From positions 1-52,444 of the forward strand of contig JALEWA010000172.1 in the NCBI GenBank assembly GCA_022788085.1: DNA of 52,444 bases. Reading direction: 5' to 3'. The notes below the pieces were generated by a model. It made no database searches. It saw only the letters and a program-made list of their open reading frames with translations, and was not told where the DNA came from. Positions 37,884 through 45,676 of the stretch are shown here, piece by piece. This DNA is from Lachnospiraceae bacterium. Lineage in GTDB: Bacteria > Bacillota > Clostridia > Lachnospirales > Lachnospiraceae. The stretch's first letter is position 1. Each line of letters begins with the position of its first letter. The position numbers were made by a program, and so were the translations under genes.

Positions 37884-38693
37884 ATGAAAACAATAGAGAA
37901 TAACCTAAAGAAAGAGAAGAAAGAACTGGAAGCAATTGCGAAGGCAACAAAGCAGCGACTGAAATCTGCGCCACAAGGACATTTACGTATTGCAGACAGA
38001 GGAAGAAGTGCGGAGTATTACTATAAGAGTGAAGAAGATTCAGGAAGCAGTAATGGCAGATATCTGAAAAGGAGTGAAATGGATCTGGTTAGAAGAATAT
38101 CGCAAAGAGACTATGATATACACATATTGAAAAATGTAGAAGATCGAATAAGAGCAATAGATATTTTTCTAGACAAGTATGAGAAAACAAATCTGTCAAG
38201 GGTGTATCAAAAGACTAATATATATCGAAGAAAAATGATATGTCCATTTGTCATTCCTGATGATGAATATGTAAGGCTTTGGCAAAAATTTGAGTATAAG
38301 AAAAAACACTTCAATAGTGATACACCGGAAATTATTACAGAAAGGGGAGAACGAGTGAGGTCTAAATCAGAAAAGATTATAGCTGATAAGTTGAATCTGC
38401 TAGGAATTCCCTACCGATATGAATGTCCTTTAATATTAGAAGGGAATATTGAAATGTATCCGGATTTTACAATTCTTAATGTACTTACAAGAGAAGAAGT
38501 GTATCTGGAGCATTTTGGATTAATGGATGATATTAATTATGTTGAGAATATGATGTTTAAACTTAATACTTATGAGAGAAATGGAATATATTTAGGAGTT
38601 AATTTGTTTATTACCCATGAAACAAGTAAAATCCCTTTAAATACAAGAACACTAGATGGGTTGATAAGAAAATTGTTTTGCACTGAACAATAA
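37884..38693 (+). CDS. PD-(D/E)XK nuclease-like protein, AT-rich insert
   Basis: A 269-residue protein. The N-terminus is a charged helical region (1-110, KKEKKELEAIAKATKQRLK). The C-terminal half has a restriction-endonuclease-like pattern: Glu163 in VRSKSEKIIADKL, then MYPDF (Pro193-Asp194) and VYLEHFG (Glu209), with a Lys/Arg-rich helix after. The canonical ExK lysine is replaced (E-H-F), as in several helicase-associated PDDEXK families, so activity is not assured. The gene is clearly AT-richer than its neighbours and sits between comEC and holA, suggesting acquisition. I do not recognise a named family. Confidence 0.65.
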   Translation: MKTIENNLKKEKKELEAIAKATKQRLKSAPQGHLRIADRGRSAEYYYKSEEDSGSSNGRYLKRSEMDLVRRISQRDYDIHILKNVEDRIRAIDIFLDKYEKTNLSRVYQKTNIYRRKMICPFVIPDDEYVRLWQKFEYKKKHFNSDTPEIITERGERVRSKSEKIIADKLNLLGIPYRYECPLILEGNIEMYPDFTILNVLTREEVYLEHFGLMDDINYVENMMFKLNTYERNGIYLGVNLFITHETSKIPLNTRTLDGLIRKLFCTEQ

Positions 38694-38861
38694 GAAAGTG
38701 GTCAATTTAAAATAACAGTTTATTATGCATAAAAATGTTAAAAATTATATAAAAGTTTGCTTACTTATGCATACTTTGGTATATAGCGCTCTGTCACATC
38801 GAATAGGAGTAACTCTAATTGCGGATTTGAGGTGATGACTGAACTCTTACATTGATGTATT
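38694..38861. other. AT-rich gene-free region before the repeat array
   Basis: No gene seen. It contains TTATGCATAA and CTTATGCATA palindromic words near 38722 and 38761. An apparent minus-strand ORF over the region (38765-39013) lacks a convincing ribosome site and mostly reads through the repeats. Confidence 0.5.
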
Positions 38862-39052
38862 CCAACGAAAACAAGAAAAAATAGATTTAGTTGGAAAGAA
38901 AAGAGTGAAAATCCCCAACTAAGTGTAGAAAACACAAGAATAGTTGGGAGGAGAAGAGTATAGTTTCCAACTAAAATAAGGAATCGTGTATATAGTTGGG
39001 AAGAATGGTGCAAAAAACACCAACTATATTAGAATAAGTCGAAAATAGTTGG
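38862..39052. repeat. Array of eight alternating inverted 7-mers, 53-bp period
   Basis: Half-sites start at 38862 (CCAACGA), 38888 (TAGTTGG), 38915 (CCAACTA), 38941 (TAGTTGG), 38967 (CCAACTA), 38993 (TAGTTGG), 39020 (CCAACTA) and 39046 (TAGTTGG). Steps are 26, 27, 26, 26, 26, 27 and 26 bp. Sequence between half-sites is 19-20 nt, variable and purine-rich on the plus strand. The 52-53 bp repeat unit is not conserved outside the 7-mers, so it is not a CRISPR. It can be read as three hairpins or as a protein-binding array. Confidence 0.85.
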
Positions 39053-39128
39053 GGATTCATTCAAAATTGGTTGTTTATATCCGGTTTAAGGGAAGAAAGG
39101 CGCAGTCAGCAGTGGTAACTTTTGTGAT

Positions 39129-39170
39129 AGGGAGCTTGTGTGCTCCCTCATATTCTATTGAGATAGAATA
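39129..39170. other. Two hairpins upstream of holA
   Basis: AGGGAGC (39129-39135) pairs with GCTCCCT (39142-39148), and TATTCTAT-TGAG-ATAGAATA (39151-39170) is a perfect 8-bp hairpin. They could terminate transcripts from the array or shape the holA leader; there is no strong T-run. Confidence 0.45.
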
Positions 39171-39213
39171 ATTGCATTATAAGCCGGATTATTTTATAAT
39201 CTAGAGGAGTAGT

Positions 39214-39276
39214 ATGAGAAAGGTCGGGTTTTGTATTGAAGCGGATTATTCAGGACATCAAGAGTGGACAATTTAG
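39214..39276 (+). CDS. Possible 20-codon leader ORF overlapping holA
   Basis: ATG at 39214 has the best ribosome site of the area (GAGGAG, 39204-39209) and runs 20 codons (MRKVGFCIEADY...) to a TAG at 39274, overlapping the start of holA out of frame by 41 nt. It may couple or modulate holA translation, or mark a frameshift near the holA start. No homology is known to me. Confidence 0.3.
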   Translation: MRKVGFCIEADYSGHQEWTI

Positions 39277-40216
39277 TAATGTATATCTTCTTTACGGAGA
39301 AGAGGCATATTTACGCAAGCAGTACCGTGATAAATTGAAGAATGCATTGGTTGCTGCGGATGATTCGATGAATTTTACTGCTTTTGCAGGCAAGGATATC
39401 AATGTCAATGAGGTGATTGATCTTGCAGGAACCCTGCCTTTTTTTGCAGAGCGAAGAGTTATCATCATAGAGAACAGCGGCTGGATGAAGTCAGGAAATG
39501 ACAGAATTGTCGAGCTTCTCAAGAATTTACCGGAAACCACATACATGATTTTTGTAGAGGAAGAGGTAGATAAGAGAAATAAACTTTTTAAGGCTGTCGG
39601 GGCAAAGGGGTATGCGGCTTCTTTTGAGGTGCAGGATGAAGCGACACTCAAGAAATGGATTATGGGATTACTTAAAAAGGAGAATAAGCTGATTACTGCT
39701 GATGCACTCAATCTGTTGCTGGATAGGACAGGAACAGATATGGAAAATATCGCAAAGGAAGTAGAAAAGCTTATCTGCTATAAATATTATGATGAAGGAA
39801 TTACCAGGAAAGATGTAGAGGAGCTTTGTACTGTGCGGATACAGAATAAGATATTCGATATGGTGGAGGCTGTTGCAGATAAGAAACAGAAGCAGGCGTT
39901 AGATTTATATTATGACCTGCTTGCGTTAAAGGAAGCACCCATGAAGATTCTTGCGTTGGTTGCAAGACAGTTCAATCTGTTGTTACAGGTTCGGGAGATG
40001 AAGATGAAGGGCTATGATGAAGCAACCATTGCACAAAAAACAGGTATAAATCCATACTTCCTCAAAAAGAAATATCTTCCTCAGGCATCACGCTTTAAAC
40101 TTGAACAACTGCAAAGCGCATTGCAGGCGTGCGTGCAGGCAGACGAGGATGTAAAGACAGGGCGAGTTACTGATTTATTAAGTGTGGAACTGATTATTGT
40201 CAGCCTGAGTATGTAG
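39236..40216 (+). CDS. holA: DNA polymerase III subunit delta
   Basis: A 326-residue clamp-loader delta subunit. NVYLLYGEEAYLRKQYRDKLKNAL at the N-terminus is typical, and the C-terminal domain (PMKILALVARQFNLLLQVREMK, NPYFLKKKYLPQA) matches the family. The start is a TTG at 39236, giving the usual KRIIQDIKSGQF N-terminus; only a weak AAAGG lies upstream, while a strong site nearby serves a different frame (39214). It loads the sliding clamp with delta-prime and gamma/tau. Confidence 0.93.
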   Translation: MKRIIQDIKSGQFSNVYLLYGEEAYLRKQYRDKLKNALVAADDSMNFTAFAGKDINVNEVIDLAGTLPFFAERRVIIIENSGWMKSGNDRIVELLKNLPETTYMIFVEEEVDKRNKLFKAVGAKGYAASFEVQDEATLKKWIMGLLKKENKLITADALNLLLDRTGTDMENIAKEVEKLICYKYYDEGITRKDVEELCTVRIQNKIFDMVEAVADKKQKQALDLYYDLLALKEAPMKILALVARQFNLLLQVREMKMKGYDEATIAQKTGINPYFLKKKYLPQASRFKLEQLQSALQACVQADEDVKTGRVTDLLSVELIIVSLSM

Positions 40217-40309
40217 ATTGAAAACAAATAGACAGAAGATATTTCGAGTGACAACTTTAACAAAGTTTGCAGGTTGTGTAATATAAAGATAGAAAGGTAG
40301 GAAATCATT

Positions 40310-40483
40310 ATGATACCGAAGGACCCGGTGATGCTGTTAAGTTTTATTAATCTGAAGCTGCGTGATTTTTATCCAAGCCTCGAAGCTTTTTGTGAGGATA
40401 CGGATGAAGATATGCAGGCAATTGTCGATAAGCTTGCAAGCATTGATTACCATTATGATCAGGAAAAGAATCAGTTTGTGTGA
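40310..40483 (+). CDS. DUF4250 small protein
   Basis: A 57-residue soluble protein beginning MIPKDPVMLLSFINLKLRDF and ending DYHYDQEKNQFV, the clear pattern of DUF4250, a small family of unknown function in Firmicutes and some Bacteroidetes. AAAGGTAGG precedes the ATG. Same strand as holA, 93 nt downstream. Confidence 0.88.
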   Translation: MIPKDPVMLLSFINLKLRDFYPSLEAFCEDTDEDMQAIVDKLASIDYHYDQEKNQFV

Positions 40484-40509
40484 GTTAGTATGGAAGCATA
40501 GTTACAAAC

Positions 40510-40535
40510 GTTACTGGAACGGAGTGAACAGTAAC
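40510..40535. repeat. GTTACTG-N12-CAGTAAC palindromic element
   Basis: 26-bp inverted repeat, identical to the copy at 45497-45522 except for one base in the loop. Arms also occur at 6782-6799. Confidence 0.75.
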
Positions 40536-40552
40536 TTATAAACGGTTAATAA

Positions 40553-40605
40553 TACCCGAATACGGGTAAAATGCTGTTGACCACTACCCGTTTACGGATT
40601 ATAAT
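40553..40605 (+). promoter_or_regulatory. Promoter with operators for the XRE-Uma2 gene
   Basis: TTGACC (40577-40582), 17-bp spacer, TATAAT (40600-40605). A near-perfect inverted repeat TACCCG-aata-CGGGTA (40553-40568) lies just upstream and a related TACCCG-ttta-CGGATT (40585-40600) occupies the spacer. The next gene begins with an HTH domain, so autoregulation is likely. Confidence 0.75.
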
Positions 40606-40633
40606 TTATATATAAACGGAAAGGTGGTGTAAC

Positions 40634-41380
40634 ATGTATCGGGATATTTTGCGTGAAAAGAAGGAGAGGGCAAACTGGACAACGGAGGAGCTTTCCAGGC
40701 GTTCCGGAGTACCGATGGGCACCATTAATAAAATATTAAGCGGAGAAACTTCATCACCGCGTTATGATACTATGGAAGCCTTAGACAGTGCCTTTCGTGA
40801 GGAAGAAGCTCTTATGCTGAGAGAATCTCTGCCATATGAAGTAAAGGAAGAAGAACGGTTATATACCTTAGATGATTATTACCGGCTTCCGAATGATGTC
40901 AGAGCAGAGCTGATCGATGGAAGAATTTTTTATATGCAAAGTCCGACCTCTACACATCAGAGCATAATTGGAGAGCTTTATTTCGCAACACGATTATTCA
41001 TAAAGGAAAGAGATGGAGAGTGCCAGCCTTTGATGGCACCTCTTGATGTTCAGCTTGACTGCGACGATAAGACTATGGTTCAGCCGGATTTTATGATTAT
41101 CTGTGACAAAGAAAAGATATGGAAGGACAGAATTTATGGTACGCCTGACTTTGTTGCAGAGGTATTATCACCCTCTACCAGAAAAAGGGATACTGATATT
41201 AAGATTTTAAAATACAAAAATGCCGGAGTCAGGGAATATTGGATTGTCGATATTGATAAGGAGAGAGTCATTTGTTACTTCTTTGAAGAGGATGGATTCA
41301 TGCCCAATATTTATACCTTTCAGAATGAAGTACCGGTAAGAATTTATGATGGAGAGCTAAAGATAAGAATGGAGGAGTAA
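40634..41380 (+). CDS. XRE-type HTH fused to Uma2 family nuclease-like domain
   Basis: A 248-residue fusion. Residues 4-55 form a Cro/CI-type HTH (TTEELSRRSGVPMGTINKILSG). Residues 76-246 are a Uma2 (DUF820) domain of the PD-(D/E)XK fold, with ELIDGRIF (Glu92), QPDF (Asp152), AEVLSPSTRKRD (Glu176) and KYKNAGVREYWIVD. Uma2 proteins are predicted nucleases of unknown function, expanded in cyanobacteria. The fused HTH and the operator-covered promoter suggest a self-regulated unit, perhaps defence or a selfish element. AAAGGTGGTG precedes the ATG. Confidence 0.9.
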   Translation: MYRDILREKKERANWTTEELSRRSGVPMGTINKILSGETSSPRYDTMEALDSAFREEEALMLRESLPYEVKEEERLYTLDDYYRLPNDVRAELIDGRIFYMQSPTSTHQSIIGELYFATRLFIKERDGECQPLMAPLDVQLDCDDKTMVQPDFMIICDKEKIWKDRIYGTPDFVAEVLSPSTRKRDTDIKILKYKNAGVREYWIVDIDKERVICYFFEEDGFMPNIYTFQNEVPVRIYDGELKIRMEE

Positions 41381-41462
41381 AAGGAATATAGACAGCTTAT
41401 CTTCTCATATACTGCAATGACAGCATCTTTGCATGACCGATGGGTTATAGAAGGCAGGTATT

Positions 41463-42149
41463 ATGAGGAAGCTTATGGAAGTAAATAGTCGACGAATATT
41501 ATTAGGAGAAGTAGCATTGTGCTTGCTTCTCTTTTTCATATATTTTATCAGACAGGCAGGTGGAATCATAGAAACAATAGCATTGCCGAAGGAGGAAAAG
41601 AAAATAGCAATTACTTTTGATGATGGCCCACATTCACAATATACAGAACAGCTTTTGGATGGGTTGAAGAAGAGAGGCGTACATGCCACTTTTTTTGTTA
41701 CGGGTGAGCATGCAGAACAATATCCTGATATTATTAAGAGAATGAGCACGGAAGGGCATATAATCGGAAACCACACCTATAGCCATATTCAGCTTACATC
41801 AGGAAATCGTGAGAAATTTAAGCAGGAGCTGATAAAGACAAATAAAATTATTACGGATATTACAAAAAAAGAGGTATTGTATGTTCGTCCTCCGTATGGG
41901 ACTTGGGACAAAAGCTTTGAAACGGAGTTAAATATGTTTCCTGTATTATGGAATGTAGATCCGCTTGACTGGTGTTCGAATAATGCATCATGTGTTGTAA
42001 ACCGAGTGCTGAAAAATGCAGCGGAAAGTGACATCATTCTCATGCATGATTGTTATGAAACGAGTGTGACAGCAGCATTACAGATTGTAGATGATTTACA
42101 GAAACAAGGCTACACCTTTGTCACTGTTGAGGAAATTTTGTTTGACTAA
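41463..42149 (+). CDS. Polysaccharide deacetylase (NodB fold), membrane-anchored
   Basis: A 228-residue exported enzyme with one N-terminal transmembrane helix (11-29) and a NodB domain: AITFDDGPHS (Asp-Asp metal/catalytic motif), HTYSHIQL (second metal His pair), RPPYG and LMHD. It probably removes acetyl groups from peptidoglycan or another surface glycan. The start could also be 41475, since GAGGA precedes that ATG. Related to PdaA/PdaB-type sporulation deacetylases, but which substrate is not clear. Confidence 0.9.
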   Translation: MRKLMEVNSRRILLGEVALCLLLFFIYFIRQAGGIIETIALPKEEKKIAITFDDGPHSQYTEQLLDGLKKRGVHATFFVTGEHAEQYPDIIKRMSTEGHIIGNHTYSHIQLTSGNREKFKQELIKTNKIITDITKKEVLYVRPPYGTWDKSFETELNMFPVLWNVDPLDWCSNNASCVVNRVLKNAAESDIILMHDCYETSVTAALQIVDDLQKQGYTFVTVEEILFD

Positions 42150-42224
42150 TATTGTTGAAATGTCAAAAAATAAGCAAAGAAATGATAATTAGTCATTCAA
42201 AAAGAGGCACTGACGAAAAAAATA

Positions 42225-42252
42225 TTGACTTTTAAAATGCGTAATTTATAAT
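42225..42252 (+). promoter_or_regulatory. Candidate sigma-A promoter of the chemotaxis receptor
   Basis: TTGACT, 16-bp spacer, TATAAT, about 147 nt before the receptor start. No clear sigma-D (motility) promoter was seen. Confidence 0.5.
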
Positions 42253-42398
42253 TTTATTAAAAGAGTTAAACGGGTTAAATGATGATTATCAAAGCTGGAC
42301 AGTGGAATACCAGATGGAAAATGACAACTTGATAAAGTCAGAAAAGAGATACGGAATTCTATATTCATGAAAATTCCAAGGAACGGAGGATGATACAT

Positions 42399-44396
42399 AT
42401 GGGGCAGATTGAAAATAGGACAGACAAAGGGAAAGGAAAAGAAGGATTAAGCAGCGTGATTGGACGTATGTTCACTAAGATTCTGAGTCGTGCACTGATT
42501 ATTGTATGTATGGAATCGATTTTAATTGGTGGATGTTTTGTTATCATGTATATATTAAAGGATAACCGTAGTTCTGCCATGGAGTACACAGAGGAAATAG
42601 ACCGTGCAATGCAAAGCAAGGTAAGCATGCTGGAGGCAATTGCGGCAGGAATCAGCAGTGGAACGCTTAATAATAAGGATGATATCCTAGATTATGTGGA
42701 TTCCATGGTTATGATGGATGATCAGATTTCAGCAATTTACAGCTGTTATGATGAAAATGTTACCATTATGAGCGGAGGGTGGGAGCCACCGGCGGATTTT
42801 ATTGTAACAGAACGTGAATGGTATAAAGCTGCACAGGCAAATCCGGGGGAAGTATATATTTCAGACCCGTATGTAGACTTACAGACAGGGGGAATTTGCA
42901 TTACTCTTTCTAAGGCAACCTACCACAATGGAGAAATATCTGGTGTGGTAGGTATGGATATGTATATGGACAATCTTGTCTCTCTGATTGAGGAAAGTTA
43001 TACAACAAGCAGTTATGTGTTCCTTACTACGGATGATGGAACAATTCTAGTACACCCGAATAAGGAGTATTCCCTGAATGCAGATATTGCTCATACAACG
43101 CAGGAAATAAATTCAGGAAGATATCAGCCTTTGGTAGAAAGAAATATGGCTGCAAGGTTTTTCATGGATTATAAAGGCGGTTTTAAGATTGGAATTGGCA
43201 ATACTTCCAAGGTAACAGGATGGAAGGTCGTTTCAGTGAAACCATTATATTCAATACTGTTATTCCTTGCATTTGTAATTGGTTTAAATCTGATTATTTA
43301 CTGTGTTACGACTGCAATTGCAAGAAAGGATGTAAATGGAAAAATCAGTGTGCTTTTCCAACCATTGGAGTCTATTAGCAATAAAATGACACGTGTTGCG
43401 CAGGGTGATTTGTCTGTGATTTTGGATGAAGAGAAGAATTCCATGGAAATAGAAAAATTGACGGATTCCATAAATGAAACAATAGAGAGCCTGAAATTCT
43501 ATATTAACAGTATTTCTGACACCGTTACAGCAATTTCTGATAAAAATCTGACGGTTACGATTGACGGAGATTTTAAAGGAAGTTATATGCAGATTAAGGA
43601 TGCACTTGAAAGTATTGTAAGCAATTTGAATGAATCCTTCCGAGAGATTAGCAGAGAAGCCATAAGTGTTCTTGATTTTGCAGATAAATTGGGAAAAACA
43701 ACGGAGAACGTAGCAAAAAGCGCTTCTGTGCAGAATGAATCAGTTGCTAATGTTTCAGAAGATATGATGCGATTGACGGAGCAGACTAAGCAGATTACAG
43801 AATGCGCAATCTGTGTTCGTGATAATGCAGAAGTTACCAAAGAACATTTGGCAGCAGGAAACTGTCAGATGGATGAACTTGTAAATGCAATGGACAGCAT
43901 CGAGCAGTGTTATGGTGAGATTGCAGAATTTGTTGGTGAGATTCAGAGTATTGCGTCTAAGACAAATCTGCTTTCCTTAAATGCCTCAATTGAAGCGGCA
44001 CGGGCAGGAGAGGCAGGAAGAGGGTTTGCAGTAGTTGCAGATGAAATTAGTACACTGGCAGAATCCAGCGAAAAAGCAAGTAAGAATATAAACAAACTGA
44101 TAGCAGAATCCAAGGCTGCTGTTTCCGCCGGAAAAGAACTGGTTACAGCTACTTCTGCAACGATACAACAGGGAATGAATGATTCTGTTGAGTCAAAACA
44201 GCGTATTGATGAAATTGTGGAGTATGTTGAAAAACAGCAAAAGGCTATCGAAGATGTGAACGAAGAATTAAGAGAGGTTGCTGAAAGCGTAGAGAATAAT
44301 GCAGCAAGTGCAGAGGAAAATACTGCTATCAGCCAGCAGTTAAATGAATGCGCAAAAAGCTTAGAGCAGATGGCTAATTCCTTTACATTGAGGTAA
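42399..44396 (+). CDS. Methyl-accepting chemotaxis protein with dCache sensor
   Basis: A 665-residue chemoreceptor. The ATG at 42399 is chosen because GGAGG lies 9 nt upstream; the ATG at 42390 abuts that site. A transmembrane helix near 32-53, an extracellular dCache_1 sensor ([35 protein letters not shown]), a second helix (about 280-305), HAMP region, and a signalling domain with the hairpin tip [20 protein letters not shown]. It relays extracellular ligands to CheA. No che genes are in the window. Confidence 0.94.
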   Translation: MGQIENRTDKGKGKEGLSSVIGRMFTKILSRALIIVCMESILIGGCFVIMYILKDNRSSAMEYTEEIDRAMQSKVSMLEAIAAGISSGTLNNKDDILDYVDSMVMMDDQISAIYSCYDENVTIMSGGWEPPADFIVTEREWYKAAQANPGEVYISDPYVDLQTGGICITLSKATYHNGEISGVVGMDMYMDNLVSLIEESYTTSSYVFLTTDDGTILVHPNKEYSLNADIAHTTQEINSGRYQPLVERNMAARFFMDYKGGFKIGIGNTSKVTGWKVVSVKPLYSILLFLAFVIGLNLIIYCVTTAIARKDVNGKISVLFQPLESISNKMTRVAQGDLSVILDEEKNSMEIEKLTDSINETIESLKFYINSISDTVTAISDKNLTVTIDGDFKGSYMQIKDALESIVSNLNESFREISREAISVLDFADKLGKTTENVAKSASVQNESVANVSEDMMRLTEQTKQITECAICVRDNAEVTKEHLAAGNCQMDELVNAMDSIEQCYGEIAEFVGEIQSIASKTNLLSLNASIEAARAGEAGRGFAVVADEISTLAESSEKASKNINKLIAESKAAVSAGKELVTATSATIQQGMNDSVESKQRIDEIVEYVEKQQKAIEDVNEELREVAESVENNAASAEENTAISQQLNECAKSLEQMANSFTLR

Positions 44397-44456
44397 TAGG
44401 AATCCTTTGCTATGAAAAGTAGTTATTTATGTAAATAAAGTTAAGCAGGTATGATG

Positions 44457-44478
44457 ACTTGATTTTAACACCATACCT
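44457..44478 (+). terminator. Weak hairpin after the chemoreceptor gene
   Basis: AGGTATG pairs with CATACCT. It lacks a T-run, so termination is uncertain. Confidence 0.35.
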
Positions 44479-44531
44479 TCAAGTTCTGCGTAAATTATAG
44501 AGAAGAATAATATAATAAGGTATGCAGAATT

Positions 44532-45337
44532 ATGGAAAACTATGCAACATTATCGTTAGAAACACACTTGTTTTTTGCACGGATTATGAAGGAGCATGGA
44601 CTGTTTATGGAAGCCGGATTCCCATGTAAGGAGAAGAAATGGATTGAGAGAGCAGAGGAATTCAGAGGGCAGTTTGAGGAGCTGCTTAGGGACACGGTTC
44701 AGATTAGTGACGGAAGAGTGAATCGAGAGGTTCTTAATTCAGGAGAACTTGTGACGGAATTTACGATACCTGCCGAAAACAGGACAGAGAACTTAAGCGG
44801 AGTAGTCATTGACAGTAACATTTCCAGACAGACACAGAAGCTGCAGTCTCTATGCGAAGAAAAGGAAGACAGAGACATAATAAGAGCAATTAACAGCTTA
44901 AATCGCAGGTCGGTACAGTTGTTAAATGATTTTATTACCTTCAAGGAAAACATTCTTACGGAAGTGAGTCGAGGAAGGCTTTTTCAGGTAAACTATCCAT
45001 TGCTGATCCAGCATATTCTAAGGGAAGCAAAGTTATACCGGGCTACGGCAGAGGCTTATTAGACCCGTCTGAGACAGAGCTGATTCAAACAGCTGACCGT
45101 TTTGCGTTAGAGTATCATTTACTTCTGGAAAAGGCAAGGAGGCAGGACTTAAGAGCAAATGGACTTACGAAGGAAACCTTGGAAGAAACCTTGCAATATA
45201 GTAAATTCAAAGCAGCAGGAGCAAAGGGTATTCTTGATTGCAGGATTTCATCGATTATTCTGCCTCTGCTGGCAGACCATGTATTACGTGAAGCAAACCA
45301 CTATATCCGTATACTGCAGACGGGTTGTATGAATTAG
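44532..45337 (+). pseudogene. DUF2935 family protein, internal deletion and frameshift
   Basis: The first frame (44532-45062) gives a full N-terminal DUF2935 half (LETHLFFARIMKEHGLFMEAGF ... NYPLLIQHILREAKLYR) then runs into a stop. Another frame (from about 45020) continues with GLLDPSETELIQTADRFALEY ... GAKGILDCRISSIILPLLADHVLREANHYIRIL and ends at 45335-45337, the normal C-terminal half. By recall of the family, about 40 residues (the ...FW..IM.EHA.FI... helix) are missing at the junction. Both halves are otherwise well preserved, so the lesion looks recent, unless it is an assembly error. Confidence 0.8.
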
Positions 45338-45348
45338 GAGGGCGCAAG

Positions 45349-45492
45349 ATGGAATTATGTAATTATCCAAGTGCGCAGAAATGCCGCTATTACGAAATAG
45401 AAGCAATAGAGATTCCTATCTTTCGAGTAATGAAGCAGGGAATCGGATGCAGATGCAGGAATCTGTTATCAAAAATATGCAAAATCAGTTAG
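45349..45492 (+). CDS. Short Cys-rich ORF (47 aa), possibly truncated
   Basis: ATG at 45349 with a perfect AGGAGG 7 nt upstream. The product begins MELCNYPSAQKCRYYEIEA and has six Cys, ending at 45490-45492 just before a GTTACTG palindrome. The +1 frame from about 45450 is also open through the palindrome. It may be a fragment of a longer gene or a true small metal-binding protein. No family recognised. Confidence 0.45.
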   Translation: MELCNYPSAQKCRYYEIEAIEIPIFRVMKQGIGCRCRNLLSKICKIS

Positions 45493-45496
45493 CAGG

Positions 45497-45522
45497 GTTA
45501 CTGGAACAGAGTGAACAGTAAC
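45497..45522. repeat. GTTACTG-N12-CAGTAAC palindromic element
   Basis: 26-bp inverted repeat; 25 of 26 bases match the copy at 40510-40535. Confidence 0.75.
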
Positions 45523-45536
45523 CTGGTAGGATGCGG

Positions 45537-45570
45537 AAAGCACACGAAATTGTGTGCTTTTCGTATTTTA
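45537..45570 (+). terminator. Terminator after the DUF2935 region
   Basis: AAAGCACAC pairs with GTGTGCTTT around a 6-nt loop, followed by TTCGTATTTT. Confidence 0.75.
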
Positions 45571-45676
45571 TAAATAGTGGTATAATGTACGCGAATCATG
45601 ATGGAACAAGGTGAAAGCATGGTTCTATAACGGCTTATGCATCGAGCTGAAAGAATGAAGATAAGAGGAAGAGCGG

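Noticed and set aside
38765-39013. 82-aa minus-strand ORF
   Set aside because: It reads through the repeat array, has no good ribosome site, and its hydrophobic composition reflects the purine-rich plus strand.
38862-39052. CRISPR array
   Set aside because: The period is regular, but only 7-bp half-sites recur and they alternate in orientation; no 23-40 bp direct repeat is conserved and no cas genes are present.
37884-41380. Prophage or integrative element around the nuclease-like and Uma2 genes
   Set aside because: No integrase, att repeats or phage structural genes; core genes holA and comEC lie inside or next to the stretch.
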